Source: Actinocrispum wychmicini
Lineage (GTDB): Bacteria; Actinomycetota; Actinomycetes; Mycobacteriales; Pseudonocardiaceae
NCBI RefSeq assembly: GCF_004345645.1
Contig: NZ_SLWS01000001.1
Location: 1,615,546-1,679,545 of the forward strand
Length of the DNA stretch: 64,000 nucleotides
Reading direction: 5' to 3'
Shown: piece after piece, positions 16,738-26,200 of the stretch
How the letters are laid out: each line of letters begins with the position of its first letter
Numbering within the stretch: the stretch's first letter is position 1
Made by a program: the position numbers and the translations under genes
Notes under the pieces: model-generated
The model's input: only the letters and a program-made list of their open reading frames with translations
Told to the model about the DNA's origin: nothing
Databases searched by the model: none

Positions 16738-17868
16738 GTCCTCGGTGGCCAGTGCCAGGGCGCGAAGGTAGGCGGTGACGGCTTCTTCGGTCCGGTCGAG
16801 GCGGCGCAGCAGGTCGGCGCGGGCCGAGTGCATCAGGTGGAAACGTTCCAGGCCGGGGATCTCGTCGATCAGGGCGAGTCCGGCGGCCGGGCCGGAGACC
16901 ATGGCGACGGCGACCGCTCGGTTCAGGGCGACGACCGGGGTGGGTGAGCGCAGCGACAGCTCTGTGTACAACGCGACGATCTGGGGCCAGTCCGTGTCCG
17001 ATGTCGACGACGCTTGGGCGTGCACCGCCGCGATGGCCGCCTGTAGTTGGTAGGGGCCGGGTTGGCGGCGGGTCAGTGCTCGGTCCACCAGGGCCGCGCC
17101 TTCGGTGATCGAAGCCTGGTCCCACAGTGAACGGTCCTGGTCCGCCAGCAGGACGAAATCACCCGATCGGGTCCGTCGGGCGTGGTGTCGGGAGTCCTGC
17201 AACAGCATCAGGGCGACCAGGCCGAGGGCTTCCGGCTCGTCCGGCATCAGCGAGGCGATCAGCTTCCCCAACCGGATCGTCTCCAGCGCCAGCACCCGGT
17301 CCGCGGCCACGTAACCCTGCGTGAACGCCAGGTACACCACCGCGAGCACCGCGGACAGCCGGGACGGCAGCAGGTGGTCGGCGGGCACCGCGAAGGCTAT
17401 GCCCGCGTCGCGGATCTTTCGCTTCGCGCGCACCAGGCGTTGGGCCATTGTGGACTCGGTGACCAGGAACGCGCGGGCGATCTGGGCCGCGGTCAGGCCG
17501 GCGACCGCCTGCAATGTGAGGGCCACGCGGGCCTCCAACGACAGAGCCGGGTGGCAGCACGTGAAGATCAGGCTCAGCCGCTCGTCACCGACGGTGAGCA
17601 GGCTGGCGTCGTCGTAGTCCGGTAGGGGCGCCATGGGCTGGTCCGGGGGAGTTCGTCTGGCTCGACGTATTCGGTCTATCGCCCGGTTGCGGGCCACGGT
17701 CAACAGCCAGGCGATCGGGTCGGCCGGCGGTGTCGACCAGGTCCGCAGGGCTTGCGCGCACGCGTCCTGCAGGGCGTCCTCCGCGAGTTCCATGTCGCCG
17801 AGGACACGGACCAGGGCCGCCAGCATGCGGGTCCGGTGCTCACGGAAGACCTGCTCGACCGCGTGCAC
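16648..17868 (-). CDS. ECF sigma factor of the ECF42 type with C-terminal TPR-like extension
   Basis: The 406-residue protein has sigma region 2 ([20 protein letters not shown]) and region 4 ([34 protein letters not shown]). A long C-terminal extension follows ([47 protein letters not shown]), corresponding to DUF6596/TPR-like helices. This architecture defines the ECF42 group, which has no classical anti-sigma factor and is usually next to a DGPF/YCII gene, as here. The GTG start at 17868 overlaps the TAG stop of that gene by one base. It directs RNA polymerase to a small regulon, typically its own operon. Confidence 0.9.
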   Translation of the reverse strand: MHAVEQVFREHRTRMLAALVRVLGDMELAEDALQDACAQALRTWSTPPADPIAWLLTVARNRAIDRIRRARRTPPDQPMAPLPDYDDASLLTVGDERLSLIFTCCHPALSLEARVALTLQAVAGLTAAQIARAFLVTESTMAQRLVRAKRKIRDAGIAFAVPADHLLPSRLSAVLAVVYLAFTQGYVAADRVLALETIRLGKLIASLMPDEPEALGLVALMLLQDSRHHARRTRSGDFVLLADQDRSLWDQASITEGAALVDRALTRRQPGPYQLQAAIAAVHAQASSTSDTDWPQIVALYTELSLRSPTPVVALNRAVAVAMVSGPAAGLALIDEIPGLERFHLMHSARADLLRRLDRTEEAVTAYLRALALATEDSDRRFLRGRLTELGHRIDPGDHVPLPEKK

Positions 17869-18203
17869 TAGCCGAAGGCCACTTCCAGGATCGGGCGGAT
17901 CTCGATCGACCCGAGCTCGGCCAGCGGGCAGATCGACGCCAGCTCGATGGCCTCGTCCAGCCCGGCGCAGTCCACCACGAAGTACCCGCCGAGCGCCTCG
18001 TGGGTCTCGGCGAACGGGCCGTCGGTGATCAGGGTCTCGTCGGAACGCACCCGCACGGTCGTCGCCGTGTCCGGCAGGTGCAGCGGGTCGCCGGCGACGT
18101 ACACACCCCTGGCCCGCAGTTCCTTGTAGTACGCGTTGATCCGGTCGTACGCGTCGGGCAGCTCTTCCCGGTGGCAGCCGTAGACCATCAGCATGTACCG
18201 CAT
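17868..18203 (-). CDS. YCII/DGPF family protein, partner of ECF42 sigma factor
   Basis: The 111-residue protein carries the defining DGPF motif at residues 61-64 within [20 protein letters not shown], and starts with the typical MRYMLMVYG strand. These ferredoxin-like-fold proteins are the standard neighbours and probable targets of ECF42 sigma factors; their biochemical role is unclear. The stop codon overlaps the sigma start by one base, giving strict coupling. Confidence 0.9.
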   Translation of the reverse strand: MRYMLMVYGCHREELPDAYDRINAYYKELRARGVYVAGDPLHLPDTATTVRVRSDETLITDGPFAETHEALGGYFVVDCAGLDEAIELASICPLAELGSIEIRPILEVAFG

Positions 18204-18233
18204 CAGCTCCTCCTTCAGTCAGGAGAATGACGA

Positions 18234-18262
18234 TCGGGCCGGCCCGGACTCGACCGGCCCGA
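18234..18262 (-). terminator. Hairpin terminator after the acidic-protein gene
   Basis: Perfect 9-bp arms TCGGGCCGG (18234-18242) and CCGGCCCGA (18254-18262) lie just downstream of the minus-strand gene ending at 18269 and upstream of the YCII start, separating the two transcription units. Confidence 0.6.
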
Positions 18263-18268
18263 CCGAAG

Positions 18269-19228
18269 TTACGCCTTCGCGATCGCCGGCAGCCACTCCA
18301 CCACGGACCCCTCGGCGTCCTCCGCGTACAGCGCCTCGTGCTCCATGTCGTCGAAGGCGTGCTCGTCGAACGCGGCGAACGACCGCTTGAGCACGTCCTC
18401 GTCCAGCAGGCCGGCGGCGAGCAGCTCCTCCTGCGCACGGCCCTTGAGCACGTGCAGCGCCAGCGCTTCGGCCGGGCACGTGGGCGGCTCCCACTCGTCC
18501 TCGGTCAGCCGCTGGCCCACGATGACGGTGGCGATCAGGAACCGCTTGGCGAACCAGGCCGAGTACTGGTCGCTGAACGCCGGCGGCAGCTCGTCCAGGA
18601 CCAGCAGCTCCTCGTGCTCGTCCGCGGTGGTGTCGTCCTCGTCGAGCGTCTTCACGTCCTCGAACAGCTCGTCGATCATGATCACCACGGCTTCCGCGAA
18701 CGCGCCCGCGACCAGCTCGGCCTGCTCCGGGGTGACGCCGTCGGAGCTGCCGAAGGCGTCCGTGCCGAGGGCCTGCACCAGCCCGGCCTCGCCGAGCAGC
18801 TGGTCGTGCCGCTCGGCGACCTCCTCCGCGGTCAGCTCGACGTGCTCGATCTCCTCGTCGTCCTCGTCCTCGGCGGCGGACTCCAGGGCGGTCTCCAGGT
18901 CCTCGTCGCTGACGGTGACCTCACAGCTCTGCACGGTCCAACTGGCGAGCAGGTCGGTCCGTTCCAACAGCTCGGTGAGCACGGCGCGCGCCGCCTCTTC
19001 CGCGAACGCCAGCGCGGGCGCCTCGACCAGCCAGCTGATCGACGCGCCGCCGGCATGGGCGGTCACCTCGTGATCGAGCGGTTCGATCTCGACGCCATCG
19101 GGCCCTTCGATGCCGGCCAGCAGGTCGAGCTGCTCGTCGAGCAGGGACACGACGCCGTGGCGGTGCAGTGCGTCCAGTTCCGGGGTGCCGGCCGGCGGGG
19201 CGACCTCGGCCTTGAGCTGGTAATCCAT
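18269..19228 (-). CDS. Highly acidic protein of unknown function
   Basis: This 319-residue protein is strongly acidic, with a run of Asp/Glu around residues 118-130 ([20 protein letters not shown]) and another near 200 ([20 protein letters not shown]). It has no signal peptide or membrane segment and I recognise no domain. Helix-rich pieces ([39 protein letters not shown]) suggest a soluble scaffold-like protein. It is bounded by a hairpin downstream and by soxR 9 bp upstream on the same strand, so it may be co-transcribed with soxR. Confidence 0.65.
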   Translation of the reverse strand: MDYQLKAEVAPPAGTPELDALHRHGVVSLLDEQLDLLAGIEGPDGVEIEPLDHEVTAHAGGASISWLVEAPALAFAEEAARAVLTELLERTDLLASWTVQSCEVTVSDEDLETALESAAEDEDDEEIEHVELTAEEVAERHDQLLGEAGLVQALGTDAFGSSDGVTPEQAELVAGAFAEAVVIMIDELFEDVKTLDEDDTTADEHEELLVLDELPPAFSDQYSAWFAKRFLIATVIVGQRLTEDEWEPPTCPAEALALHVLKGRAQEELLAAGLLDEDVLKRSFAAFDEHAFDDMEHEALYAEDAEGSVVEWLPAIAKA

Positions 19229-19237
19229 GGGCGCGAG

Positions 19238-19711
19238 TTAACCATCCTGTCCGGTCTCGGGTGCACGCAGCCGTCGCGGAAAGTAGGCGGCGCCCGGCCC
19301 GAGCGCGGCCAGCCCGTCGGCCGGGTTGGAGAACGCGCACTTGCGCAGGGACAGGCAGCCGCAGCCGATGCACGAGTCCAGCCCGTCCCGCAGTTTCTCC
19401 AACGCGCTGATCTGCTCGTTCAGCCGCTCCCGCCAGCCGCGGGACAGCTTCGCCCAGTCCGCTTTGGTCGGCGTCCGGGCGGCGGGCAGCAACGCGAGGG
19501 CCTCGGCCACCTCGTCGAGCGTCAGTCCGACGTTCCGGGCGGCGCGGATGAAGGCCAGCCTGCGAAGCACGCCGCGTTCGTAACGGCGCTGGTCGCCGGC
19601 CGTGCGGGTGGATGTGATCAGGCCGAGCCGGTCGTAGTAGCGCAGCGCCGACGTGGCGTACCCGCTGCGCCGCGCGACCTCGCCGACGGTCAGCAGATCC
19701 CTGGTGTGCAT
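19238..19711 (-). CDS. soxR: Redox-sensitive MerR-type activator SoxR
   Basis: The 157-residue protein has an N-terminal MerR helix-turn-helix (LTVGEVARRSGYATSALRYY), a dimerisation helix (RERLNEQISALEKLRDGL) and the SoxR [2Fe-2S] cluster motif CIGCGCLSLRKC with Cys114, Cys117, Cys119 and Cys125 in the canonical spacing. SoxR activates target promoters when the cluster is oxidised by redox-cycling compounds. In actinomycetes it usually controls a few oxidoreductase and transporter genes rather than soxS. Here a matching box lies in the divergent promoter region in front of an SDR gene, its likely target. Confidence 0.95.
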   Translation of the reverse strand: MHTRDLLTVGEVARRSGYATSALRYYDRLGLITSTRTAGDQRRYERGVLRRLAFIRAARNVGLTLDEVAEALALLPAARTPTKADWAKLSRGWRERLNEQISALEKLRDGLDSCIGCGCLSLRKCAFSNPADGLAALGPGAAYFPRRLRAPETGQDG

Positions 19712-19721
19712 GGCCGCGCCC

Positions 19722-19752
19722 TTGACTTGAAGTTGACTTCAACTACCAGGAT
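19722..19752 (+). promoter_or_regulatory. SoxR box and MerR-type promoter for the SDR-QueA-CMD operon
   Basis: A perfect palindrome TTGAAGT-TG-ACTTCAA occupies 19727-19742 and closely resembles the known SoxR box. It sits between a -35-like TTGACT (19722-19727) and a weak -10-like CAGGAT (19747-19752), giving the overlong 19-bp spacer typical of MerR-family promoters. The SDR start is at 19787. Confidence 0.75.
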
Positions 19753-19786
19753 GGCGGACAGGACTTCGCATGGCAAGGAGACGGAT

Positions 19787-20431
19787 ATGCCGGCTGCCAT
19801 CATCACAGGGGCTTCGAAAGGGTTCGGGCGGGCGTTGGCGCACGCGCTGGCCGACCGCGGCTGGGATCTGGTCGTGGACGCGCGTGGCGCGGAAGCGTTG
19901 AAACAAGCCGACTTCGGCCCGAACGTGACCATCATCCCGGGCGACGTCACGGACCCGGAGCACCGCGCCGACCTGGTCGACGCGTTACCCAAGCTGGACC
20001 TGCTCGTGAACAACGCGAGCGCGCTCGGCCCCAGCCCACAGCCCGCGTTGGCCGACTACCCACTCGACGAGTTCGCGCGGGTGTACGAGGCCAACGTCTT
20101 GGCACCACTCGCACTCATCCAGCGCGCACTATCCAAACTGGACAGTGGGATCATCGTCAATGTCAGCTCGGACGCGGCCGTCGAAGCCTACGAGGGCTGG
20201 GGCGGCTACGGGTCGAGCAAGGCCGCGCTCGACCGGATCAGCGCGGTCCTCGCCGTCGAACATCCGTCGCTGCACGTGTACGCCTTCGACCCGGGCGACA
20301 TGCGTACCGACATGCACCAGGCCGCTTTCCCCGGCCAGGACATCTCCGACCGGCCCGAGCCGGAGACCGTCGTGCCCGCGCTGCTCAAGCTGATCGACGA
20401 ACGACCGCCGAGCGGACGGTACACCCGATGA
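19787..20431 (+). CDS. SDR family oxidoreductase
   Basis: The 214-residue protein is a short-chain dehydrogenase: cofactor motif ITGASKGFGRALAHALADRG (TGxxxGxG), DLLVNNASALG (NNAG-like), active-site YGSSKAALDRI (YxxxK) preceded by IIVNVSSDAA with the catalytic Ser. The ATG at 19787 was chosen because AAGGAG is 6 nt upstream; the open frame further upstream runs across soxR. Being directly downstream of a SoxR box it is probably induced by redox-active compounds. The stop overlaps the start of the QueA-like gene (ATGA). Confidence 0.9.
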   Translation: MPAAIITGASKGFGRALAHALADRGWDLVVDARGAEALKQADFGPNVTIIPGDVTDPEHRADLVDALPKLDLLVNNASALGPSPQPALADYPLDEFARVYEANVLAPLALIQRALSKLDSGIIVNVSSDAAVEAYEGWGGYGSSKAALDRISAVLAVEHPSLHVYAFDPGDMRTDMHQAAFPGQDISDRPEPETVVPALLKLIDERPPSGRYTR

Positions 20432-21414
20432 TCACGTCCGCGATCGAACCACCCGAGGCACATGGCGTGGCCCGCGACGAAGTGCGCATGCTCGTGGCCA
20501 CGCCGCGAGGTGTGACGCATGCGCGGTTCGCCGACCTGCCCAGGTTTCTCGAGCCCGGCGACCTGGTCGTGGTGAACAACTCGGGCACCCTCGCCGCGGC
20601 CGTCACCGGGCACCGGGACGGCTCCGAGCTGACCGTCCACTTCTCCACCAGGCTGGACGACGGCTCCTGGGTGGTGGAGTTGCGGCCGCCCGGCCCGGCC
20701 ACCGGCCCGGTGTCCGACACCAGAGCGGGCCAGAAGGTCGACCTCCCGGACGGCGTGCTGGTCCTCGTCGAGGAGTACGTGCTCGGCCGGTTGTGGCGCG
20801 CGGCCGTGTCCGTTGACGTGCCGGCGATGCTGGCCCGGTACGGCCGTCCGATCAAGTACGCGTACGTGCCCGGCGACTGGCCGATCGAGGACTACCAGAC
20901 GGTCTTCGCGCGTCACCCGGGCAGCGCCGAGATGCCCAGCGCCGGCCGGCCGTTCTCGGCGGAACTGGTCACCGACCTGGTGTCCGCGGGCGTGTCGGTC
21001 GCGCCGATCACGCTGCACACGGGCGTGTCGTCGATCGAGGAAGGCAAGGCTCCGCTGCCCGAACGGTTCCACGTCCCCGAGTCGACCGCGCGGATGGTCA
21101 ACCTCACGCGGGACGCGGGCAGGAGGGTCGTAGCCGTGGGCACGACCGTCACCCGCGCGCTGGAATCGGTGGCGTGCAACGGAATAGTGCGTCCGGGTGC
21201 CGGGTGGACGGACCTGGTCCTCGGCCCGGACCGGCCGGCACGGGTCGTCACCGGCTTGATCACCGGATGGCACGAGCCGGGCGCCTCGCACCTGCTGTTG
21301 CTGCGGGCAGTGGCCGGGGACCGGTTGGTCGCGGACGCGTACCGGGCCGCGGCCGCGGGCGGATACCTGTGGCACGAGTTCGGCGACAGTTGCCTACTGT
21401 TGCCGGGTGACTGA
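20428..21414 (+). CDS. QueA-like S-adenosylmethionine:tRNA ribosyltransferase-isomerase
   Basis: This 328-residue protein matches the QueA family along its length: FLEPGDLVVVNNSGTLAAAV near the N-terminus, YGRPIKYAYVPGDWPIEDYQ in the centre, and VTDLVSAGVSVAPITLHTGV plus HLLLLRAVAGDRLVADAYRA toward the end. QueA transfers ribose from SAM to 7-aminomethyl-7-deazaguanine in tRNA during queuosine synthesis. No other queuosine gene is in the window, and many actinomycetes carry stand-alone QueA-like proteins, so the in vivo reaction is uncertain. The gene is coupled to the SoxR-controlled SDR gene by a 4-bp overlap. Confidence 0.85.
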   Translation: MITSAIEPPEAHGVARDEVRMLVATPRGVTHARFADLPRFLEPGDLVVVNNSGTLAAAVTGHRDGSELTVHFSTRLDDGSWVVELRPPGPATGPVSDTRAGQKVDLPDGVLVLVEEYVLGRLWRAAVSVDVPAMLARYGRPIKYAYVPGDWPIEDYQTVFARHPGSAEMPSAGRPFSAELVTDLVSAGVSVAPITLHTGVSSIEEGKAPLPERFHVPESTARMVNLTRDAGRRVVAVGTTVTRALESVACNGIVRPGAGWTDLVLGPDRPARVVTGLITGWHEPGASHLLLLRAVAGDRLVADAYRAAAAGGYLWHEFGDSCLLLPGD

Positions 21415-21796
21415 CGAAGAGCGTTACGAACAGGGGATGCGCGTTCGCCGGGAGGTTCTCGGCGACGAGCACGTCGACCGGGCGGTCGCGGGCACCGACG
21501 ACGTGACCCGGGACTTCCAGGACTACATCACCCGCAACGCCTGGGGCGACATCTGGTCCCGCCCGGGACTGTCCAAACGGGACCGGAGTTTGGTCACCCT
21601 CGCACTACTAGCCGCGCTGCAGCACGAGGGTGAGCTTGCGATGCACGTCCGCGCGGCCCTGCGCAACGGCGTGACAAGGGACGAGATCATCGAAGTCCTG
21701 CTCCAGGTCGGCCTCTACGCGGGCGTCCCCACCGCCAACCGCGCCTTCGCCGTCGCCCAGCGGACTCTGGCGGACCGGGAGGTTGCCGGACCATGA
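21407..21796 (+). CDS. Carboxymuconolactone decarboxylase family protein (PcaC-like)
   Basis: The 129-residue protein is a full PcaC-like CMD domain: EVLGDEHVDRAVAGTDDVTR at the N-terminus, KRDRSLVTLALLAALQHEGE with the conserved Glu-His region, and DEIIEVLLQVGLYAGVPTAN near the end. PcaC decarboxylates 4-carboxymuconolactone in protocatechuate degradation; related proteins act as alkylhydroperoxidases. The isolated position in a SoxR-linked operon makes a stress or general CMD role equally possible. The GTG start overlaps the end of the queA-like gene by 8 bp. Confidence 0.85.
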   Translation: MTDEERYEQGMRVRREVLGDEHVDRAVAGTDDVTRDFQDYITRNAWGDIWSRPGLSKRDRSLVTLALLAALQHEGELAMHVRAALRNGVTRDEIIEVLLQVGLYAGVPTANRAFAVAQRTLADREVAGP

Positions 21797-21835
21797 AATT
21801 CCCGCAGGGGCAGGGTTGCGAGAATTTCATGGTCC
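21788..21835. terminator. Long hairpin overlapping the CMD stop codon
   Basis: Perfect 14-bp arms (21788-21801 and 21822-21835, core CCATGAAATTC / GAATTTCATGG) plus an inner CGCA/TGCG pair form a long hairpin that includes the CMD stop codon. The next gene converges on it, so it likely ends transcription from both sides. The AT-rich arms are unusual for this genome. Confidence 0.6.
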
Positions 21836-21883
21836 AGGAATGGGCGACACGCCGTCCCGGAACAGGCGGCGTGGCGTCCGAAG

Positions 21884-22105
21884 TCAGGCGGACTTCGCGG
21901 TCGCCGGGTGCAGGCGCAGGGCGACGCCGGCCCAGAGGGCACGGCGGACGGCCTCGTAACACGGGCGGCACGCGGGGACCCTGATCGGGCGGGTGGGTGA
22001 CTGGTTCAAGGACACGCTCAGACCGGGTTCAGCCGTGGCCTGGCAGGTGCTGTGATGATGCCCGGCGGGGGCGCAGACACACAGGCACGCGGTGGTGGGG
22101 TTCAT
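21884..22105 (-). CDS. Small Cys-rich, zinc-ribbon-like protein
   Basis: This 73-residue frame encodes CLCVCAPAGHHHSTCQ near the N-terminus and VPACRPCYEAVRRALWAG near the C-terminus, so Cys/His pairs at both ends could form one metal site. It is divergent from the TetR gene and shares the promoter region that holds the palindrome at 22141-22159, so it may be a target of that regulator. No named family was recognised, and the frame is short, hence moderate confidence. Confidence 0.5.
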   Translation of the reverse strand: MNPTTACLCVCAPAGHHHSTCQATAEPGLSVSLNQSPTRPIRVPACRPCYEAVRRALWAGVALRLHPATAKSA

Positions 22106-22140
22106 CGCAACCTCCGTTGGTGAGCGTGATGCACCACACT

Positions 22141-22159
22141 AATGGCACTCAGTGCCATT
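22141..22159. promoter_or_regulatory. Probable TetR operator, promoter copy
   Basis: A perfect 19-bp palindrome with arms AATGGCACT / AGTGCCATT and one central base lies 30 bp upstream of the TetR ATG and 36 bp upstream of the divergent Cys-rich gene. A close copy occurs at 22877-22895. Confidence 0.7.
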
Positions 22160-22188
22160 GCGCAACACCCCGTGCTACTTTTTCGGTC

Positions 22189-22881
22189 ATGACGAGCGGG
22201 GTGCCCGACCGGCGGCGTCGGGTCCGTGCGGCGCTGACCGCGGCCGCCATCGATCTGTTCCTGACCAAGGGCTACGAGGAGACGACGGTCGACGAGATCG
22301 CCGCCGCCGCCGGGGTCGGCCGCCGGACGTTCTTCCGGTACTTCCCCTCCAAGGAAGACGTGATCTTCCCCGACCACGAGGCCCGGCTGGCCCGGGTCGC
22401 CGAGGTGTTCGCGACCGCGCCCGCCGACGAGGCGCCCCTGTCGGTCGCCTGCCGAGCCGTCCACGGCGTGCTCGAGGCGTACCTGGACGAGGGCGTCGTC
22501 GCAGTACAGCGGTACGGCTTGACCCGCGACTTCCCCCAGTTGCGGTCCCGCGAGATCGCCAGCGCGCACAGCTACCACATCGCCGTCACGCGGTATCTGG
22601 TCGACCGCGTCGGCGACGAGCCGGACGGCGCCCTGTGGGCCGAGGTCGCCGGCTCAGCCGTCGTCGCCGCCCACAACCACGTCCTGCGCCAGTGGCTCAA
22701 GACCGGCGGCAAGGGCGACGTCCTGGGCAAGGCGGACCGTGCGTTCCGCTACATCCGGGAGACGCTCGGGGTCTCCGCGGCCCGTTCGGCCGACGTCGAC
22801 GACGTGGTCGTCGCGGTCATGCGCCGGGGGATGCCGCTCGCGAACGTGGTCCGCCGGATCGAGGACGCCCTCGATGGATGA
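22189..22881 (+). CDS. TetR family transcriptional regulator
   Basis: The 230-residue protein has a typical TetR helix-turn-helix: AIDLFLTKGYEETTVDEIAA and AGVGRRTFFRYFPSKEDVIF. The FFRYFPSKED form places it in the group often annotated with a C-terminal MftR-like domain. The ATG at 22189 was preferred because the domain starts just after it; the frame is open further upstream but covers the operator. It is flanked on both sides by copies of the same palindrome, consistent with autorepression. The ligand is unknown. Confidence 0.9.
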   Translation: MTSGVPDRRRRVRAALTAAAIDLFLTKGYEETTVDEIAAAAGVGRRTFFRYFPSKEDVIFPDHEARLARVAEVFATAPADEAPLSVACRAVHGVLEAYLDEGVVAVQRYGLTRDFPQLRSREIASAHSYHIAVTRYLVDRVGDEPDGALWAEVAGSAVVAAHNHVLRQWLKTGGKGDVLGKADRAFRYIRETLGVSAARSADVDDVVVAVMRRGMPLANVVRRIEDALDG

Positions 22882-22895
22882 CACTCAGTGCCATT
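22877..22895. promoter_or_regulatory. Second TetR operator copy at the gene end
   Basis: GATGACACTCAGTGCCATT repeats the promoter palindrome with two changes in the left arm and overlaps the TGA stop of the TetR gene. It is also framed by GACAC and GTGTC (22880-22884 and 22896-22900 region). It might serve genes downstream or looping between the two sites. Confidence 0.5.
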
Positions 22896-22984
22896 GTGTC
22901 GGCGCGGAGGGCTGACGGTACAGCGGCGCCCCGCTGATCGTTCAACTGAAGCCTTCGGCAAGCACTTGAATGGTCGCAACATTT

Positions 22985-23146
22985 TTAGCCGCCAACGGCT
23001 TCGCGTAGCTCCGAATTGTCCATTATGGGACCGTTGAATGCCGCTTTTCGTATGACCTGTCCGACTCGGTTGTGGGTGTGAGTCGTCCAGTGAATGTGGT
23101 TCTGTCCGGTTGGGCCTGTTGGCCGATACTCAGCGGTGCTCGCCAT
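22985..23146 (-). CDS. Small protein divergent from the LamG gene
   Basis: A 53-residue frame starts at 23146 with GAGGAGT 8 nt upstream, a strong site for this genome. The product reads HIHWTTHTHNRVGQVIRKAA followed by FNGPIMDNSELREAVGG; it is His/Thr-rich in the middle and has no Cys. It does not match a family I know. The good ribosome binding site, TAA stop and divergent position 67 bp from the large LamG gene support it as a real gene. Confidence 0.5.
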   Translation of the reverse strand: MASTAEYRPTGPTGQNHIHWTTHTHNRVGQVIRKAAFNGPIMDNSELREAVGG

Positions 23147-23213
23147 CGTCAAGACTCCTCGGTGCGTTGAGGTCGGCCCGATTGCCGGTGCCGGTCGAGG
23201 AACTGGGGGTCTG

Positions 23214-26200
23214 ATGCGTGCTCGCGTGTCGTGGTGTGCCGTGTTGACCAGACGGTTGGCGGCCGGCGTGGTGATGTCCGTCGGTATGGGCCTGTTGCAG
23301 CCGGTGGTGTCCGCGGCGGTGCCGGTCGCGGTGCCGGACGAGGCGCCGACTGAGACGTTGGCGCAGCAGTATGCGAAGCAGGGGAGCAAGAGTGTGCGAG
23401 TCGGTTCCAGGCTGACTGAGACCGAGGAGGTCTTGGCGCAGCCGGACGGCTCGTTGGTATGGCGTCAGCATGTCCGGCCAGTGCGGACCAAAAAGGACGG
23501 ACAGTGGGCCGACGTGGACACCACCCTGGTCCGACGGGCCGGCGGCGAGGTCGGACCTCGGGTGTCTACATTGGACCTTGCATTGTCGGGCGGGGGTTCG
23601 ACGGGGCCGCTGGTCAAGGTCGGCCATGGCGCCGCAGAGGTCGGTCTGACCTGGGACGGTGTCCTGCCCGAACCCGTGCTGGACGGGCCGAGCGCCACCT
23701 ATCCCGAAGTGTGGCCGGGAGTCGACCTGAAGGTCACCGCCGACACCGTGGGTTTCTCCGAGGCCCTGGTGGTCAAGAACGCCGAGGCCGCCAAGAATCC
23801 CAAGCTGGGCAAGGTCACTTTCGGCACGTACACCAAGAACACCGCGGTACGTGGCGCGGCCGGCAAGGGCCGGGCACGTGCCGCCGACGGTACGGCCACG
23901 GGTATCGAGGTGGTCGACGGCACGGGCGAGGTGGTCTTCACTGGTGACGCCACCCGGATGTGGGACTCCTCAGGCAGGGGCAGCGAGCGGGACCGACAGG
24001 GTGGCTCCGCGGAAGGAACACGTCGCGGTGTCATGCGCAATGAGGTGACTCCGGCCGGGGTGACGATCAGTCCGGACGCCGCGTTCCTGTCGGACAAGGA
24101 CACCAGGTTTCCGGTGTATCTGGATCCGGAGTATTTGTGCTCGAACACGTCCTGGTGCGGTATGCAGCATCGGGTCGTGGTCCAGTCGGGTTTTCCTGGC
24201 GCGCACAACTTCGACGGCCTGGATGATTTGAAGGCCGGTTACGAGACGTTGGACCGGGCGGGCGTGTCTCGTTCGTACATTCAGATGAACACCGCTCCGA
24301 TTCTCGGCAAGCGCATCCACTGGGCCAATCTGAACACCACGGTCATCCACTCGTGGAAGTGCGAGGGCGATACCTCGGACACGGAACTGTGGCTGGCCGG
24401 CGGGGTGGACGGCGGCACGACGTGGGGCAACCAGCCGAACGGCGTCTACTGGCTGAGTAACAGCAATGTGGCCAACTGTCATGACGCCGGCGATGTCCAC
24501 TCGGTGTTCGACGCGGGGCGCGCGGTCGTGGACGCGGCCAACAACGGTTGGGGTACGACGACGTTCGAGTTGAAGGCGGCGGACGAGGGCAATGTGTCCG
24601 GGTGGCGCAGGTTCGCGCTCAATCCTTATCTGGAGGTCGCCTATGACTCGGTGCCGAACAACCCGTGGGGCCATGCCATGCAGAACGGGGCGGTGCCGTG
24701 TGTGAAGGGGGACGACCGGCCGTGGTTGGATACCCGGACTCCGCAGGTGCAGGCGCTGGTTTCGGACCCTGACGGCGGGAGTCTGAGTGTGGAGGTGGCC
24801 ACCAGCGGCGGCCCGTATGGCAACGACGTGCCGAACTCCTATCGGGACAACAACGGCAACCGGTTCGAGGTGGGCACGCCGGGACCGAACCAGGCAGCGT
24901 TGGCACAGTACTGGGTCCCGGGGGACTGGATCACCGGCGACGGGATCTACAAGTGGGCCATCCGGGTCGGTGACGGCGAGGTCGACTCGCCGCGCTGGGA
25001 CTGGGACTGCGAGTTCTATGTGGACACCGTGGTGCCGTTGCCGCCCAAGGTGGCGTTGACTGGCAGGGCCCCGCAGGTGCAGGGTGACCTGGTGGCCTTC
25101 GCGATCTCGGTGCCGCTGGCCACATCCGGTCTGGATGACATCGACCGGTTCGTCTACACCACTGACGGCAGCGACCCGAGCGTGCAGGGGTCACCCAGTG
25201 TGGCGCGCAATCCGGGCCGGGACGCTGGCGGCAACGTGACCGCCGCCTTGACCGCCACCGCGGTCAACGGCAACCAGAACCTGATCCGGGTCAAAGCGGT
25301 GAACAAGACCGGCAAGCCTGGCCCGAACGCGACCTGTGTGCCGGGCAACGGTCTGGACGGGCCGGCCTGTGCGTACACCGTCCTGCCGTTGACTCCGGAG
25401 AAGGGGCTTGCCGGTGCGTGGGGGGTCGATGATCAGGGTGGGCTTGCGGCGTCGGACAACGTGGCCGCGTTGCGGGCAGGTGCCACCGCGCACCCGCTGG
25501 CGCTGCAGGGAAACGCCGCCTGGTCGCTCGGTTACAGCGGGGGCAACTCCTGGACCCAGCCCGACGCAAGCGGCGCCAAGGACGGCGTCAAGGGTGGCAT
25601 GTTCTTCCCCGGTGGCGGCAACGGGTACTTGTCCACGTCCGGTCCGGTGCTGGACACCAGCCAGTCCTTCACGATGTCCGCTTGGGCGAAGCTGACCGAC
25701 ACCAGTCCGAACACCTGGCACGCGGTCATCTCGCAGGACGGCAGCACCTCCAGCGGCGCGCTCATCGAGTATTCCTCGGACGCGAACGCGTGGACGTTCA
25801 ACCTGCCGGACTGTGACTGCACTGATCCCGCGAACTCGCGGGTCGTGTCCAAGGCGCCGCCGCGGCTGAACGTGTGGACGCATCTGACCGGTACCTACGA
25901 TGCCGCGAGTGGGTTGGCGACGCTGTATGTCGACGGGGTCAAGCAGAACAGTCTGGTCCGGCGCGGCTGGTCGGCGACTGGTCCGCTGACCGTGGGCGCG
26001 TTGAAGTGGAACGGCAACCGCGCCAGCTACTTCTCCGGGTGGGTCGATGATGTGCAGGTGTGGCAGCGTCCGCTGTCGCTCGAAGATGTGCGTGCGCTGG
26101 TTAATACCAGTGTGTCCCGGGCGCAGTATGGTCTCGCCGAGGGCGCGGCGGACCTGCTTGCCGTCGGGTCGACGGGAAGCCGGGGCCAGCCGGACACGTT

